From Thiomonas sp. (lineage in GTDB: Bacteria > Pseudomonadota > Gammaproteobacteria > Burkholderiales > Burkholderiaceae_C): a DNA stretch of 15,771 bases. The DNA lies in contig DAIDHU010000266.1 in NCBI GenBank assembly GCA_027451915.1, positions 1-15,771 on the forward strand. Reading direction: 5' to 3'. The notes below the pieces were generated by a model. It searched no databases. It saw only the letters and a program-made list of their open reading frames with translations, and was not told where the DNA came from. The position numbers and the translations under genes are program-made. Below are positions 13,427-15,771 of this stretch, one piece after another. The first letter of the stretch is position 1. The number at the start of each line of letters is the position of its first letter.

Positions 13427-14947
13427 ATGGACATGCTTGAGCCCGGAAAATTCGGGACCCCGGTGGCCTTCAAGAAGCGCTACGGCAACTACATCGGCGG
13501 GCGCTGGGTGGAGCCCGCCAGCGGCCAGTATTTCGAGAACATCACCCCGATCACCGGCAAGGTCTTCTGCGAGGTGCCCCGCTCCAACGCCGAGGACGTG
13601 GAGCGTGCGCTGGACGCCGCGCACGCCGCCAGGGCGGGCTGGGGCGCCACCTCCCCGGCCGAGCGCGCGGCCGTGCTCAACCGCATCGCCGACCGCATGG
13701 AAAGCCAGCTCGCCGTGCTGGCCGCCGCCGAGACCTGGGACAACGGCAAGCCCATCCGCGAGACCACCGCGGCCGACCTGCCGCTGGCCATCGACCATTT
13801 CCGCTATTTCGCGGGTTGCGTGCGTTCCCAGGAAGGCTCCATCGCCGAGATCGACCACCAGACCTACGCCTACCACTTCCACGAGCCCCTGGGCGTGGTG
13901 GGCCAGATCATTCCCTGGAACTTCCCGCTGCTCATGGCGGCGTGGAAAATGGCCCCGGCCCTGGCAGCCGGCAACTGCGTGGTGCTCAAGCCCGCCGAGC
14001 AGACCCCGGTGAGCATTCTGGTGCTGATGGAAATCATCGGCGACCTGCTGCCACCCGGGGTGCTCAACGTGGTCAACGGCTTCGGGCTGGAGGCGGGCAA
14101 GCCCCTGGCCAGCAGCCCGCGCATCGCCAAGATCGCCTTCACCGGCGAGACCAGCACGGGGCGCCTGATCATGCAGTACGCCAGCCAGAACCTCATTCCC
14201 GTCACCCTGGAGCTCGGCGGCAAGTCGCCCAACATCTTTTTCCAGGACGTGATGGCCCGGGACGACGGATTCCTGGACAAGGCGGTCGAGGGCTTCGTGA
14301 TGTTCGCGCTGAACCAGGGCGAGGTGTGCACCTGCCCGTCGCGCGCGCTGATCCACGAAAGCATCTACGAGCCCTTCATGGAGCGGGTGCTGCAGCGCGT
14401 GGCGGCGATCAAGCAGGGCAACCCGATGGATCCGCAGACCATGATCGGCGCCCAGGCCAGCAGCGAACAGATGCACAAGATCCTGTCCTACCTGGACATC
14501 GGTCGCCAGGAAGGCGCGCAACTGCTCGCCGGCGGAGCCCGGGCGCAGCTGAGCGGAGACCTCGAGGGCGGCTACTACGTGCAGCCCACGGTGTTCAAGG
14601 GCCACAACAAGATGCGCATTTTCCAGGAGGAGATTTTCGGCCCCGTGGTCTCGGTGACCACGTTTCGCGACGAGGCCGAGGCGCTGGCCATCGCCAACGA
14701 CACCCTGTACGGCCTGGGCTCGGGGGTATGGACCCGCGACATGAACACCGCCTTCCGCATGGGCCGCGGCATCCAGGCCGGGCGGGTGTGGACCAACTGC
14801 TACCACGCCTATCCGGCGCATGCCGCCTTCGGCGGCTACAAGCAGTCGGGCATCGGGCGCGAGACCCACAAGATGATGCTCGATCACTACCAGCAGACCA
14901 AGAACATGCTGGTCAGCTACTCCGAGGGGCGCCTGGGCTTTTTCTGA
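13427..14947 (+). CDS. NAD-dependent aldehyde dehydrogenase, ExaC/AcoD type
   Basis: This enzyme oxidises acetaldehyde or related short aldehydes to the acid with NAD+. The product is 506 residues, as in Pseudomonas ExaC and Cupriavidus AcoD. Motifs are PWNFP with N165, the NAD-binding FTGETSTG (238-245), general base E262 in LELGGKSPN, nucleophile C301 in NQGEVCTCPSR, and the C-terminal FGGYKQSGIGRE followed by HYQQTKNMLVSYSE. The NQGEVCTCPSR context is typical of the ExaC/AcoD group. An in-frame ATG at 13367 exists, but it lies before the predicted transcription start, while the ATG at 13427 has a strong Shine-Dalgarno (AGAGGAG, 13414-13420) 6 bases upstream. Sigma-54 control with an upstream activator is inferred from the promoter and repeats. 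ExaC is classically part of ethanol oxidation, but no alcohol dehydrogenase gene is visible here. Confidence 0.95.
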   Translation: MDMLEPGKFGTPVAFKKRYGNYIGGRWVEPASGQYFENITPITGKVFCEVPRSNAEDVERALDAAHAARAGWGATSPAERAAVLNRIADRMESQLAVLAAAETWDNGKPIRETTAADLPLAIDHFRYFAGCVRSQEGSIAEIDHQTYAYHFHEPLGVVGQIIPWNFPLLMAAWKMAPALAAGNCVVLKPAEQTPVSILVLMEIIGDLLPPGVLNVVNGFGLEAGKPLASSPRIAKIAFTGETSTGRLIMQYASQNLIPVTLELGGKSPNIFFQDVMARDDGFLDKAVEGFVMFALNQGEVCTCPSRALIHESIYEPFMERVLQRVAAIKQGNPMDPQTMIGAQASSEQMHKILSYLDIGRQEGAQLLAGGARAQLSGDLEGGYYVQPTVFKGHNKMRIFQEEIFGPVVSVTTFRDEAEALAIANDTLYGLGSGVWTRDMNTAFRMGRGIQAGRVWTNCYHAYPAHAAFGGYKQSGIGRETHKMMLDHYQQTKNMLVSYSEGRLGFF

Positions 14948-14959
14948 CCCTTGCTCCCA

Positions 14960-14980
14960 GGGCCGGGCCTTGCCCGGCCC
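14960..14980 (+). terminator. GC-rich hairpin after the aldehyde dehydrogenase
   Basis: GGGCCGGGC and GCCCGGCCC form a perfect 9-bp stem around a CTT loop, starting 13 bases after the stop codon. The stem is very stable, but a C-rich stretch rather than a T run follows, so it is an atypical terminator, or a 3'-end-stabilising hairpin that works with Rho. Confidence 0.6.
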
Positions 14981-15079
14981 ACCCCCCGGCACGCGGGCGC
15001 GCGCGGTCGGTTAGCCATGGATGCCCGCGGCGACAACTGCGGGGAACCCGGGTGGGCGGCATCGCGGGCCTGGGCTAGT

Positions 15080-15099
15080 CTGGCGCCTCGGGGCGCCAG
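15080..15099 (+). repeat. Inverted repeat in the SDR leader region
   Basis: CTGGCGCC (15080-15087) and GGCGCCAG (15092-15099) are perfect 8-base inverted copies with a TCGG loop, ending 31 bases before the SDR start codon. TAGTCT at 15076-15081 overlaps its left edge and could be a -10 box, although no -35 was recognised. The repeat could be an operator or a leader hairpin. The rest of the 183-base gap (14948-15130) shows nothing else beyond the hairpin at 14960-14980. Confidence 0.35.
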
Positions 15100-15130
15100 G
15101 TCCCCGGCTCGGATTCCGCGATCGACAACC

Positions 15131-15771
15131 ATGAGTACCCAGCATCAGGACACCGCGGTGGCGGTGATCACCGGAGGCGCGCGAGGCATCGGCCTGGGCA
15201 TCGCGCGCTGGTTCCTGCAACAAGGCCAACGCGTGGCGCTGCTGGACATCGACGCGTCCACGCTGGAACGCACCGAGCGCGAGCTGGCGCTGCCCGATCG
15301 GGTGCTGGCGCTGCACTGCGACGTGTCGGACGAAGTCCGCGTGGCGGAGGCCGCCGATGCCGTGTGGCGGCGTTTCGCGCGCGTGGACGCCCTGGTCAAC
15401 AACGCCGGGGTCGCGGTATTCAAGCCCATCGGCGAGACCAGTTTCGCGGACTGGCGCCACGTACTGGGCACCAACCTGGACGGGGCCTTCCTGTGCACCC
15501 AGGCCTTCGCCCCCCTGATGCTGCGCGGCGGGCGCGGCGGCGCGGTGGTCAACATCGCGTCCATTTCCGCGGTTCGGGCCAGCACCCTGCGGGTGGCCTA
15601 CGGCACCAGCAAGGCCGCGCTGGTGCACCTGACCCGCCAGCAGGCGGTGGAGCTGGGCGACCAGGGCATACGCTGCAACGTGATCGCCCCGGGCCCCGTG
15701 GAAACCGAGATGGCCAAGCTGGTGCACAGCGTGGCCGTGCGCTCGGACTACCACGACGCCATCCCGCTGGG
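15131..15771 (+). CDS. Short-chain dehydrogenase/reductase, 3'-truncated by the window
   Basis: This is a classical SDR oxidoreductase using NAD(P)(H). The ATG at 15131 opens a frame that runs to the window edge (213 whole codons; classical SDRs are about 250). Motifs are the cofactor loop TGGARGIG (14-21), CDV (63-65), NNAG (90-93), catalytic S144 in NIASISA, Y157 and K161 in YGTSK, and the IAPGPVETEM segment (185-194). The acidic D39 at the end of the second strand (LLDID) favours NAD(H) over NADP(H). No clear Shine-Dalgarno precedes the ATG, but the N-terminus fits the family. The substrate cannot be deduced from this part. The 183-base gap and the hairpin after the aldehyde dehydrogenase suggest separate transcription. 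Confidence 0.93.
   Translation, partial: MSTQHQDTAVAVITGGARGIGLGIARWFLQQGQRVALLDIDASTLERTERELALPDRVLALHCDVSDEVRVAEAADAVWRRFARVDALVNNAGVAVFKPIGETSFADWRHVLGTNLDGAFLCTQAFAPLMLRGGRGGAVVNIASISAVRASTLRVAYGTSKAALVHLTRQQAVELGDQGIRCNVIAPGPVETEMAKLVHSVAVRSDYHDAIPL

Noticed and set aside
13409..14992. A 527-codon open frame opposite the aldehyde dehydrogenase
   Set aside because: The plus strand encodes a complete ExaC/AcoD protein with a strong ribosome binding site. The antisense product matches no family I know and mirrors codon bias.

Overview
The window is very GC-rich (estimated near 70 percent, not counted), with G/C at nearly every third codon position. Its core gene order is divergent photolyase, then yqgE, ruvX, pyrR, pyrB, a dihydroorotase-like gene and a plsC-type gene. 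A proteobacterial PyrR beside a class-A type pyrB/pyrC' pair, and a PilL/ChpA-type CheA just upstream, point to a betaproteobacterium, most likely order Burkholderiales. I cannot assign a genus. The DNA looks chromosomal: no transposase, integrase, CRISPR array, phage gene or plasmid function was seen.

Layout. (1) 2-3292, plus strand: 3' part of a large hybrid CheA histidine kinase (two Hpt domains, kinase core, CheW, receiver), probably of the twitching/type IV pilus chemosensory system. (2) 3322-4887, minus strand: class I CPD photolyase, convergent with the kinase and divergent from the next operon. (3) 4941-9496, plus strand: a compact, probably co-transcribed run of yqgE/algH, ruvX, pyrR, pyrB, pyrC' and a lysophospholipid acyltransferase. 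The first three junctions overlap by 8, 4 and 1 bases. (4) 9469-11796, minus strand: a P1B-type metal ATPase with a C-terminal hemerythrin-like domain, overlapping the acyltransferase tail to tail. (5) 12003-12077: tRNA-Arg(CCU). (6) 12196-13176: an exported tandem-rhodanese protein. (7) 13427-14947: an ExaC/AcoD-type aldehyde dehydrogenase preceded by a candidate sigma-54 promoter and a cluster of inverted repeats. (8) 15131 to the end: an SDR oxidoreductase cut by the window edge.

How the genes work together. PyrB makes carbamoyl aspartate. The pyrC' product has lost most dihydroorotase metal ligands, so it is probably a structural partner of PyrB, and the active dihydroorotase must be encoded elsewhere. 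PyrR and RuvX in the same unit link nucleotide supply with rRNA processing. The most interesting points are the hemerythrin-fused P1B-5-like ATPase with an altered HP motif, the non-catalytic PyrC', and the apparent sigma-54/enhancer architecture in front of the aldehyde dehydrogenase. I did not find a clearly new multi-gene system.
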